Assembly (NCBI GenBank): GCA_959605275.1
Contig: CAUHFD010000148.1
Span: forward strand, 1 to 7,533
Direction: 5' to 3'
Source of the DNA: an uncultured Eubacteriales bacterium
GTDB lineage: Bacteria > Bacillota > Clostridia > Oscillospirales > Ruminococcaceae
Length of the DNA: 7,533 nucleotides
A program made the translations under genes and the position numbers. The notes under the pieces were generated by a model. It saw nothing but the letters and a program-made list of their open reading frames with translations, searched no databases and was not told the DNA's origin. Of the stretch, positions 1-5,787 are shown piece by piece (the first letter of the stretch is position 1; the number at the start of each line of letters is the position of its first letter).

Positions 1-1
1 T

Positions 2-130
2 AATGTGATTCGAGTAGGTACGAAAACGATGGAAATCAGTTTTTGGGGGAATCAGCTGACCTTAAAATGCTTAAATACCGATAATATTATCATTGAGGGA
101 AATCTAGAACGGATCGAATTTATTATTTAA
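2..130 (+). CDS. yqfC: C-terminal end of sporulation protein YqfC (partial)
   Basis: An open frame enters from the left edge and ends at TAA 128-130, giving 42 visible residues. They alternate hydrophobic and polar positions, with the pattern V-I-R-V-G, M-E-I-S-F-W-G, L-T-L, I-I-I-E-G and a terminal I-E-F-I-I. This fits the short beta-rich YabP/YqfC family, whose members are roughly 90-100 residues long. YqfC is a sporulation protein of unknown biochemical role. The main support is the gene directly downstream, which is yqfD, because yqfC-yqfD is a conserved pair in spore formers. The 54-nt gap to yqfD suggests co-transcription. The start and any sporulation promoter lie outside the window. 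Identity rests on context as much as on the short sequence. Confidence 0.7.
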   Translation, partial: NVIRVGTKTMEISFWGNQLTLKCLNTDNIIIEGNLERIEFII

Positions 131-184
131 TTTCGGTATGGAATCCGTACATCCTTAAATTAATCGAAAAGGACGGACATATTT

Positions 185-1363
185 GTGTTTACTGTTGAAT
201 TCATGCGATATATGAAAGGAACACTGCGCTTCCGGGCATACGGCGGATATTTTGAGCGGTTTATCAATTTGGCTGCTCAAAACGGATACAGCCTGTGGGG
301 CGTATATAAACAAGATCAGATTTTTTACGGAGTTACCACGGTAAAGGATTACAGAAAGCTGGCAAAAATCGCAAAAAAAGCAGGTGTGCGGCTAAGAATA
401 GCCGATAAAAAAGGATTTCCGTTTTTAGTACATCGATATCGCAAAAGATTTGGACTGCTGATCGGAATATGTTTTTTCGCTGCCTTTTTGTTGTTTATGC
501 AAAATTTTGTATGGCAGATCGATGTGGTAGGAAACCAAACCATCCGAACTCAACAGGTAGAGGATTTGGCAAAAAGCTTGGGACTACATACCGGTGCATA
601 TCTTCACAACATTAATTTCAAACAGATACAGCGGGAAATGGAACTGCAATTACCCAACATCGCATGGATTACGGTAAATCACAATAAAACGAAAGTAGTG
701 ATTGAATTATGTGAAAGCACAAAAATACCTGATATGGAAGGGAAGGATACGCCCGGTAATTTGGTGGCAAAAAAAGACGGTGTCATCAAATACATGGAAA
801 TTTACAGCGGTCAGAAGATCGTGAAACCGGGAGATATCGTATCCGCAGGAGATTTGTTGGTAAGCGGTATTGAAGAAGACCAATTTCAGCAAACGCATTT
901 TTATTCTTCACGCGGTAAAGTAATCGCCGAAACCTACCAGACAAAAAATTTTTCTCAACCGCTTAAATTTACCGACAAACAATATACGGGACAGATTAAA
1001 AAAAGACATTATTTGGATTTGTTTGGGCTTAAAGTGCCGATGTTTGTGGCTTTTCACATGGAAGGAACTTTTGAACGATCTCAGACTTATGATCCGCTCG
1101 TCCTATTTAAAAAGCAGTTTCCGCTGGGATGGTATACGCTTGAGTATAAAGAGTTTCAATCAGTCAACAGAGAATATACCATGCAGGAAGCAGAGAAAAT
1201 TCTGCTTGGGCAAATAGAAGAATATGAAACAAAGGAATTACAAAATGTGAAAATCATATCCAAAGAATTGGAAAAGGCGGAAGGAAAAAGCAGTTATGAA
1301 ATTTCAGTCCGCTATACCTTTGAAGAAGATATTGCAAAAGAAGAGAAAATCCTATTGCAATAA
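185..1363 (+). CDS. yqfD: Sporulation protein YqfD
   Basis: This 392-residue protein matches the YqfD family in length (about 400 residues) and layout. It has a cytosolic-looking N-terminal domain (about 1-85), which contains the family-like stretch G20-G-Y-F-E-R-F and L37-W-G-V. One membrane span follows at about residues 89-109. After it comes a large domain beginning W110-Q-I-D-V-V-G-N, which resembles a POTRA-like fold and would lie outside the membrane. YqfD is needed for efficient sporulation in Bacillus, but its biochemical activity is not known. The start is GTG at 185, served by AAAAGGA/GGACGG at 167-176. ATG codons at 203 and 212 would leave the Shine-Dalgarno too far away. In most spore formers phoH follows yqfD; here a tryptophan transport operon follows instead. 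I see no convincing terminator after the stop. Confidence 0.9.
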   Translation: MFTVEFMRYMKGTLRFRAYGGYFERFINLAAQNGYSLWGVYKQDQIFYGVTTVKDYRKLAKIAKKAGVRLRIADKKGFPFLVHRYRKRFGLLIGICFFAAFLLFMQNFVWQIDVVGNQTIRTQQVEDLAKSLGLHTGAYLHNINFKQIQREMELQLPNIAWITVNHNKTKVVIELCESTKIPDMEGKDTPGNLVAKKDGVIKYMEIYSGQKIVKPGDIVSAGDLLVSGIEEDQFQQTHFYSSRGKVIAETYQTKNFSQPLKFTDKQYTGQIKKRHYLDLFGLKVPMFVAFHMEGTFERSQTYDPLVLFKKQFPLGWYTLEYKEFQSVNREYTMQEAEKILLGQIEEYETKELQNVKIISKELEKAEGKSSYEISVRYTFEEDIAKEEKILLQ

Positions 1364-1453
1364 GTCGTATATATCAAGAAAAACGCATTCTTTCGCACCT
1401 ATTGCTGATTGTAAATGACTTAGTGTTGTTCGAAATATTTTTGTAATAGGGTA
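1364..1453. other. Intergenic gap between yqfD and the T-box promoter
   Basis: This 90-nt stretch holds no ORF and no convincing hairpin followed by a T-run. Transcription of yqfCD may therefore continue into the T-box leader and be controlled there, or end in a Rho-dependent way. Neither can be decided from sequence. Confidence 0.5.
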
Positions 1454-1482
1454 TTGACAAATAAAATATAATGTGGTTTAAT
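1454..1482 (+). promoter_or_regulatory. Sigma-A-type promoter of the trpXYZ operon
   Basis: The -35 box TTGACA (1454-1459) is a perfect consensus match. A 17-nt spacer leads to the -10 box TTTAAT (1477-1482), which has one mismatch to TATAAT. Transcription would start near 1489, just before the first conserved part of T-box Stem I. A perfect TATAAT at 1467-1472 lies only 7 nt from the TTGACA, so it is not the partner of that -35. Confidence 0.8.
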
Positions 1483-1488
1483 AATATT

Positions 1489-1752
1489 AAACCGATGATG
1501 AGGAGATAAAACCGGTTACGAACTTACAGAGAGTCGGGGAGGCTGGAATCCCGGCAGAAAACGGATCGGACAAATGGACCTCGGAGGGCACGGTGAAAAG
1601 CTGCGGCTTAGTATCCGATGACGTGTGCCTACGTTACAGGGCAAGAAATGTGTTGGCATTTCGATGAGGTGGCTGTGATTTTTATATTACGGCAATCAAG
1701 GTGGTACCGCAGGAAATTTACGCCTGTCCTTGTTTAAGGACAGGCGTTTTTT
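1489..1752 (+). ncRNA. T-box riboswitch, tryptophan specifier (UGG)
   Basis: This leader senses uncharged tRNA and lets transcription continue past a terminator. The hallmark T-box AAGGTGGTACCGCAGG lies at 1698-1713. Stem I is readable: the basal helix TGAGG/CCTCG (right strand from 1579), a loop-E-like AGATAA on the left, and the helix CCGGTT/GATCGG. Above these are the AGAGAG bulge at 1528-1533 and an apical stem GTCGGG/CCCGGC (1533-1538 with 1550-1555), whose loop carries GCTGGAA (GNUG type). The specifier bulge reads AAATGGA, so the codon directly before the conserved A is TGG at 1575-1577, which is Trp. Stem III is GAAATG/CATTTC (1645-1662). The antiterminator can form from CAAGG 1697-1701 with CCTTG 1728-1732. 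A Trp specifier agrees with the TrpXYZ importer downstream. The TSS is inferred. Confidence 0.93.
1720..1752 (+). terminator. Rho-independent terminator of the T-box leader
   Basis: ACGCCTGTCCTT (1720-1731) and AAGGACAGGCGT (1736-1747) form a perfect 12-bp stem with a GTTT loop, followed by six T residues (1747-1752). Its left arm shares CCTTG with the antiterminator, so the two folds exclude each other, as expected for T-box control. Confidence 0.95.
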
Positions 1753-1816
1753 GTTTGTGTATAAATGCTTTCCTTCATCGTGTTCCGACGGAATATCAAG
1801 AGAGGAGTATGTTGCT

Positions 1817-1912
1817 ATGAAACTGTTTGCTGCTCACAAAAGCGGAAAATTTCGTAACAATGACTTTGATAAAGCAAGAGAGAAATATTGGCGATGGTCA
1901 TTACGGTTATGA
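1817..1912 (+). CDS. Candidate 31-residue leader peptide with two Trp codons
   Basis: This small ORF lies after the T-box terminator and before trpX. It has the best ribosome binding site of the leader, AGAGGAG at 1801-1807, 9 nt before ATG 1817. The 31-residue product is basic and ends K-Y-W-R-W-S-L-R-L, with Trp at residues 25 and 27 (codons at 1889-1891 and 1895-1897). Two tryptophans in so short a peptide, in front of a tryptophan importer, suggest a regulatory leader peptide that reports Trp-tRNA supply. A precedent is the B. subtilis rtpA leader, which combines a Trp T-box with a short Trp-codon ORF. Its stop codon overlaps the start of a second small ORF as ATGA. No homologue is recognised, and a chance ORF cannot be excluded. 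Confidence 0.5.
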   Translation: MKLFAAHKSGKFRNNDFDKAREKYWRWSLRL

Positions 1913-1983
1913 ATGAATCAAAATTGATATATGCAATTACATCGCAGAAAAAATCTGCTTTCAGAAAGGAAAATGAAAAATGA
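1909..1983 (+). CDS. Candidate 24-residue linking ORF overlapping trpX start
   Basis: ATG 1909-1911 overlaps the TGA of the preceding small ORF (ATGA 1909-1912). The frame runs 24 codons to TGA 1981-1983, which overlaps the trpX start codon at 1980 in the same ATGA arrangement. The predicted peptide is Lys- and Ser-rich at its C-terminal end and contains no Trp. It has no clear Shine-Dalgarno of its own, so it would depend on reinitiation by ribosomes finishing the upstream ORF. If real, it would carry ribosomes onto trpX. No family is recognised. The A-rich composition makes a chance frame quite possible. Confidence 0.3.
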   Translation: MNESKLIYAITSQKKSAFRKENEK

Positions 1984-2948
1984 AAAAGATCATTTCTATT
2001 ATATTAACTGCATTGATGACTGTAACGTTATTTGCCGGATGCGGCAATCAAAAAGAGGATACCGGCAAGTTTCAAATCGGAATCGTACAGATTGTGGAAC
2101 ACACTTCCTTAAATACGATTCGTGAAACAATGGTAGAAGAACTGACATCACTTGGTATCGGTGACAAAGTGGAAATTGACTATAAAAATGCAAGCGGTGA
2201 TCAGAATAATCTGAATACGATTTGCCAGAAATTTGCTTCTGATAAAAAGGACTTAATCGTTGCAATTGCTACTCCGTCTGCACAGGCAGCAGTAAACGCC
2301 ACAGAAGATATCCCGGTTGTCTTTTCAGCGGTAACCGATCCGGTATCCGCCGGTTTGCTGAACGATTTAGAAAATCCAAATGCTAATGCGACCGGAACTT
2401 CGGATTATGTGGATGCTGAAAAAATCTTAGATTTAGCTTTAAAAATTACGCCTGACATCAAAACGATCGGTTTCATTTACAGCTCCAGCGAAGCAAACTC
2501 TAAGGTTGTTATTGAAAAAGCAAAATCATATGTTACTTCGAAAGGCTTGAAATACGAGGAAATTGCAGTGACCAATTTGTCGGAAGTACAGCAGGCAGGA
2601 ATCTCTTTAGCCGGCAAGGTAGACGCCATGTTCGCTCCGATCGATAACACGATCGCATCGGCAATGGATGTGCTCTCCGAAGTTTGCGTGGAAAAGAAAG
2701 TTCCGTTTTATGTTTCGGCAGACTCCATGGTTGCGGACGGCGGATTTGCTACCGAGGGAATTGATTATGTTGACTTAGGAAAAGAAACAGCTGCTATTAT
2801 CAAGCAAATCTATGAGGGCAAAAAAGTAGCTGATATTCCGGTTGTGATTCTAAAGGATACAAAAACTTATATCAATAAGACAATCGCCGGTAAAATCGGT
2901 GTTACCATTCCGGCTGATATTGCCGGCAAAGCGGAATTTTTCGAATAA
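1980..2948 (+). CDS. trpX: Tryptophan ABC transporter substrate-binding lipoprotein TrpX
   Basis: This 322-residue protein is an ABC_sub_bind-family binding protein, the type paired with T-box-controlled TrpXYZ importers. It would be anchored outside the membrane, capture tryptophan and deliver it to the permease. The N-terminus is a lipoprotein signal: M-K-K, a hydrophobic run, and the lipobox F-A-G-C with Cys21 as the expected lipidation site. Two periplasmic-binding-like lobes follow. They include A-T-P-S-A-Q-A-A and P-V-V-F-S-A-V-T-D-P (about residues 97-120), and later P-F-Y-V-S-A-D-S and G-G-F-A-T-E-G-I-D-Y. The start at 1980 has AGAAAGGA at 1963-1970, 9 nt upstream. An ATG at 1973 is in another frame. 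Tryptophan specificity is inferred from the UGG T-box and from family knowledge; related proteins bind other aromatic or small ligands. Confidence 0.87.
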   Translation: MKKIISIILTALMTVTLFAGCGNQKEDTGKFQIGIVQIVEHTSLNTIRETMVEELTSLGIGDKVEIDYKNASGDQNNLNTICQKFASDKKDLIVAIATPSAQAAVNATEDIPVVFSAVTDPVSAGLLNDLENPNANATGTSDYVDAEKILDLALKITPDIKTIGFIYSSSEANSKVVIEKAKSYVTSKGLKYEEIAVTNLSEVQQAGISLAGKVDAMFAPIDNTIASAMDVLSEVCVEKKVPFYVSADSMVADGGFATEGIDYVDLGKETAAIIKQIYEGKKVADIPVVILKDTKTYINKTIAGKIGVTIPADIAGKAEFFE

Positions 2949-2975
2949 ACAAACAGAGAACAGAAAGGCCGGAGG

Positions 2976-3959
2976 ATGATGGGAAATTTCGGGGATATTT
3001 TACAGAACGCGACCACGCTGGGATTAATATACGGATTAATGGCGATCGGGCTGTTTATTTCATATCGGGTCCTGGATGTTGCTGATTTGACGGTAGACAG
3101 CAGCTTTACGCTGGGCGCTGCAACTTCTGCCATTTTTACGATCAATGGCAAACCGCTGCTTGGCGTATTGATGGCGATTCTGGCAGGAATGTGCGCCGGC
3201 TTGGTAACCGCGTTCTTGCAGACAAAATTAAAAATCAATCCCATCCTTGCAGGTATTCTGACCATGACGGGACTCTATTCCATCAACCTCTGGGTCATGA
3301 AAAAAACGCCGAACTTATCTTTGATGCGGATGAATACAATTTTTACTCCTTTGGAAAATTTGATCGGAAAGAAATTGGCATATTTTCTCATCAGCTTGTT
3401 TTTAATAGTTCTGGTTTCTGTTCTGATTATACTTTTCTTTAAAACCCATATTGGTCTTGCCATTCGTGCAACAGGAGATAATGAGGATATGGTGCGTTCT
3501 TCTTCCGTTAATGTGGATGTTATGAAGATGATTGCGCTTGCTTTGGCGAACGGTATTGTAGCATTGAGCGGTGCAACTTTAGCGCAATATCAGCATTCGG
3601 CTGATATCGGAATGGGAACCGGTATCGTTATTATGGGATTAGCTTCTTTGGTTATTGGTGAAGTAGTGGTCGGAAGAAAGCATTTAGTGCAGAATTTGAT
3701 TGCGGTTGTGGTGGGTTCTATTCTATACCGCATTATCTTTGCGCTGGTTATGGAAATCGGTATCTCGGCGTCGGACATCAAGCTGATGTCTGCGATTATC
3801 ATGATTCTTTCCATATCTTATCCGGTGATTGTACAAAAGATCAAGTATTTTCGTCAAAAACATTTGGCGAAAAAAATAGATATTACGAATATATGCTGTT
3901 CGGGAGAGGAAGGCAATGGAAAGTATGTTGGATCTCATTCAAATAACCAAAATATTTAA
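2976..3959 (+). CDS. trpY: Tryptophan ABC transporter permease TrpY
   Basis: This is a membrane protein of the branched-chain-type permease family (BPD_transp_2). It probably acts as a homodimer, because only one permease gene is present. About eight or nine hydrophobic spans are visible, including residues 13-33, 62-82, 133-155, 183-206 and 239-263. The motif R31-V-L-D-V-A-D-L-T-V-D-S-S-F-T-L-G-A after the first span is typical of the TrpY-like subgroup. The start is not certain. AGAAAGG (2962-2968) sits 7 nt before ATG 2976, while GGAGG (2971-2975) abuts that ATG and is 3 nt from ATG 2979. The gene begins 27 nt after trpX and overlaps trpZ by 44 nt. The last 27 residues follow an A7 run, look non-native (C-C-S-G-E-E-G-N) and run through the trpZ ribosome binding site. 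Confidence 0.88.
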   Translation: MMGNFGDILQNATTLGLIYGLMAIGLFISYRVLDVADLTVDSSFTLGAATSAIFTINGKPLLGVLMAILAGMCAGLVTAFLQTKLKINPILAGILTMTGLYSINLWVMKKTPNLSLMRMNTIFTPLENLIGKKLAYFLISLFLIVLVSVLIILFFKTHIGLAIRATGDNEDMVRSSSVNVDVMKMIALALANGIVALSGATLAQYQHSADIGMGTGIVIMGLASLVIGEVVVGRKHLVQNLIAVVVGSILYRIIFALVMEIGISASDIKLMSAIIMILSISYPVIVQKIKYFRQKHLAKKIDITNICCSGEEGNGKYVGSHSNNQNI

Positions 3960-4722
3960 CAAAGGCACCTTAAACGAAAAGACAGCGTTAGATGACATCA
4001 ATCTGCACTTGAATGACGGAGATTTCACCACTGTCATCGGAGGAAACGGCGCAGGTAAATCTACACTTTTAAATGCAATTGCAGGCTCGTTCCTTGTGGA
4101 TAAAGGGAGAGTTTTGCTGGATGGAACCGATATCACTTTTTTGCAGGAGCACAAACGTGCAAGAAACATCGGCAGACTTTTTCAGGATCCTCTGAAAGGA
4201 ACAGCGCCCAATATGACGATTGAAGAAAATATGGCGCTGGCATATGGCAGAGGTCAAAAAAAGTCTGCAGGAATCGGTATCAGCAAAGCACAGCGTGATT
4301 TGTTTCGAGAAAAGTTAAGCGAATTGAATCTTGGATTGGAAGACAGGATGAAAAGCAAGATGGGGTTACTGTCCGGTGGACAGCGGCAAGCGGTCACTTT
4401 ATTAATGGCAACTTTATCTACGCCGAAGCTGCTGCTGCTGGATGAGCATACTGCCGCATTGGATCCGGCGACTGCCGAAAAGGTCATTTCACTGACAAAC
4501 AGCATTGTCAACCGGGAGCATATTACCACGTTGATGATTACCCACAACATTCAATCCGCTCTAAGCTGCGGCAATCGTACCATTATGATGGACGAGGGAA
4601 GAATCGTGTTGGATATCAGCGGAGAGGAACGACACAATATGACGATAGAGTCGGTGATGGATTTGTTTAAGCAAAAAAGTCATAAGGCTCTGGATAATGA
4701 CCGGATGCTGCTGACGAAATAG
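3916..4722 (+). CDS. trpZ: Tryptophan ABC transporter ATP-binding protein TrpZ
   Basis: This 268-residue ABC ATPase powers the importer from the cytosolic side. All key motifs are intact: Walker A G42-G-N-G-A-G-K48-S-T, Q-loop Q90, signature L152-S-G-G-Q156, Walker B L172-L-L-L-D176-E177, D-loop A181-L-D-P, and the switch His210 (M-I-T-H). The early segment I-F-N-K-G-T-L-N-E-K is typical of ATPases paired with TrpX/TrpY-type components. Two starts are possible. ATG 3916 lies 2-5 nt after the GAGAGGAAGG sequence (3904-3913). ATG 3925 would be 11 nt away and gives M-L-D-L-I-Q-I-T-K, closer to the usual family start. The gene overlaps the annotated trpY end and is the last of the operon, followed by a strong terminator. 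Confidence 0.92.
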   Translation: MESMLDLIQITKIFNKGTLNEKTALDDINLHLNDGDFTTVIGGNGAGKSTLLNAIAGSFLVDKGRVLLDGTDITFLQEHKRARNIGRLFQDPLKGTAPNMTIEENMALAYGRGQKKSAGIGISKAQRDLFREKLSELNLGLEDRMKSKMGLLSGGQRQAVTLLMATLSTPKLLLLDEHTAALDPATAEKVISLTNSIVNREHITTLMITHNIQSALSCGNRTIMMDEGRIVLDISGEERHNMTIESVMDLFKQKSHKALDNDRMLLTK

Positions 4723-4739
4723 AATAAAAAAGACGTTGT

Positions 4740-4789
4740 CCTCATATTAATGTAAGGGAGATTTCTTACATTAGTATGAGGGCTTTTTG
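4740..4789 (+). terminator. Rho-independent terminator of trpXYZ
   Basis: CCTCATATTAATGTAAG (4740-4756) pairs with CTTACATTAGTATGAGG (4765-4781), giving 17 bp with a single G-T wobble around an 8-nt loop. GCTTTTTGT follows, with five T residues at 4784-4788. It sits 18 nt after the trpZ stop. Confidence 0.95.
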
Positions 4790-4790
4790 T

Positions 4791-4950
4791 CTTTCAGGAA
4801 TGCGGTGCATTCCTGAAAGACGGACAGCTTTTCGCTTTTCGGCAACAATCATGCCGAAATTTTGGCTAACGCCAAAACCGTTTAAAGCTGCCGGTTTGCC
4901 GGAAATCAATAGGGAATGCACCGCATTCCTGAAAGACGGACAGCTTTGAC
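4791..4950. repeat. Multi-hairpin intergenic element with 25-nt direct repeat
   Basis: Two perfect copies of a 25-nt sequence, from GCATTCCTGAAAG to ACGGACAGCTTT, lie at 4807-4831 and 4923-4947. Each copy is preceded by a hairpin: GGAATGC-GGT-GCATTCC at 4797-4813, and its exact reverse complement GGAATGC-ACC-GCATTCC at 4913-4929. The first hairpin extends to 13 bp (CTTTCAGGAATGC/GCATTCCTGAAAG, 4791-4819). Between them CAGCTTT (4825-4831) can pair with AAAGCTG (4884-4890), enclosing two hairpins: TTTCGGCA/TGCCGAAA (4837-4859) and TTTTGGC/GCCAAAA (4860-4877). The design is that of a dispersed palindromic repeat or a small non-autonomous element. Whether it is repeated elsewhere in the genome cannot be seen here. 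No clear target-site duplication is visible. Confidence 0.75.
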
Positions 4951-4977
4951 AGAACACGGAAAGGAACGTAGAACAAT

Positions 4978-5787
4978 ATGGATGATTTCAGATATGAGAA
5001 TCGCGAAATAAGGAAGCGAAGCCATAATTTGACACAAGAAGGAAAGAAAAAACATATAATCAGCGAGGTGATTACGTTTCAGGCAATCATCTGTGTGCTG
5101 TTGGCGATTATTTTGCTTGTCTTAAATTTGTTTGCTGCGCCGAAAGTGAATGAACTTCATTCGAACTATCAACAATATACGGAAAACAGCAATGATTGGT
5201 GGAATGATTTTATATCGGTTTGGAATAAAGCGGTGGACACGATCACAAAATCGAAAGATAACAGCGTCAGCAATGTGCAGAGCGCCGCCGGAGGTGAACC
5301 CAACCCATTTGGTCCGTACAACAAAATTATGTCTCCGCCTGATTATGCAACCTTTGCGCCGTTTATATACAGCTCTACGATCACCGTGCCGGTATGCGGA
5401 AAAATAAGTTCAGGGTTTGGTTATCGCTATCATCCGATTACCGGACAGCTGGATTTCCATAAAGGCATTGATATTGCGGCAGATTATCAGACTCCGATTT
5501 TGGCGGCAATCAACGGGAAAGTAATCAAAGTTGGGGAAGATTCTTCCGCAGGCAAATATATCACCTTGTCGCACGGAAACGGACTGTACAGCAAATATAT
5601 GCATTGCAGTGCCATTGTTACAAAAGAAGGAACGCAAATCAGGGAAGGAGAAGTGATTGCCAAAGTAGGAAGCACCGGAATGTCTACCGGAAATCATCTC
5701 CATTTCCAGATGGAAAAAGACGGCATTGTTTTTGACCCATCTTGGATTATAGATTTTAAGTCAACAGAAAACAGAGATGATTCCTAA
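4978..5787 (+). CDS. Membrane-anchored M23 (LytM) metallopeptidase, SpoIVFA-like
   Basis: This 269-residue protein has a basic cytosolic N-terminus (about 1-33), one membrane span (about 34-53), a linker of roughly 80 residues and a C-terminal LytM domain (about 137-255). The domain has a full set of active-site residues: zinc ligands H161-x3-D165 (F-H-K-G-I-D) and H242, with catalytic histidines H209 (K-Y-M-H) and H240 (N-H-L-H-F). This predicts cleavage of peptidoglycan cross-bridges, or at least zinc binding. The M50 protease directly downstream overlaps by one base. In Bacillus that pair is SpoIVFA/SpoIVFB, where SpoIVFA holds and inhibits the protease in the outer forespore membrane. The start at 4978 is preceded by GGAAAGGAA (4958-4966), 11 nt away. 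A SpoIVFA role is inferred from context; a general cell-wall hydrolase is the alternative. Confidence 0.82.
   Translation: MDDFRYENREIRKRSHNLTQEGKKKHIISEVITFQAIICVLLAIILLVLNLFAAPKVNELHSNYQQYTENSNDWWNDFISVWNKAVDTITKSKDNSVSNVQSAAGGEPNPFGPYNKIMSPPDYATFAPFIYSSTITVPVCGKISSGFGYRYHPITGQLDFHKGIDIAADYQTPILAAINGKVIKVGEDSSAGKYITLSHGNGLYSKYMHCSAIVTKEGTQIREGEVIAKVGSTGMSTGNHLHFQMEKDGIVFDPSWIIDFKSTENRDDS

Noticed and set aside
1467..1472. Perfect TATAAT as the -10 of the trp operon promoter
   Set aside because: It is only 7 nt from TTGACA, and the best candidate -35 for it (TTGTAA at 1441-1446) needs a 20-nt spacer. TTTAAT at 1477-1482 has the proper 17-nt spacing.
1730..1912. A 60-codon ORF from within the T-box terminator
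   Set aside because: It is only the upstream extension of the 31-codon leader ORF. Its ATG arises inside the terminator hairpin region without a ribosome binding site, while ATG 1817 has AGAGGAG at good spacing.
1931..2125. A 64-codon + strand ORF overlapping the start of trpX
   Set aside because: It is out of frame with trpX, shows a low-complexity, Cys/Tyr-rich translation, and shadows the trpX signal peptide region.
2867..3265. A 132-codon - strand ORF across the trpX/trpY junction
   Set aside because: It lies antisense to two well-supported genes, has no ribosome binding site and matches no recognised family. Such long antisense frames are common opposite membrane-protein genes.
4791..4950. 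CRISPR array
   Set aside because: There are only two direct repeat copies, 116 nt apart, with a structured, self-complementary interval. There is no spacer series and no cas gene.
4766..4957. A 63-codon ORF on the - strand across the intergenic repeat
   Set aside because: It runs through the trpXYZ terminator and both copies of the hairpin repeat. Its translation repeats short segments only because the DNA does, and its start falls inside the terminator. It is best read as a by-product of the repeat.
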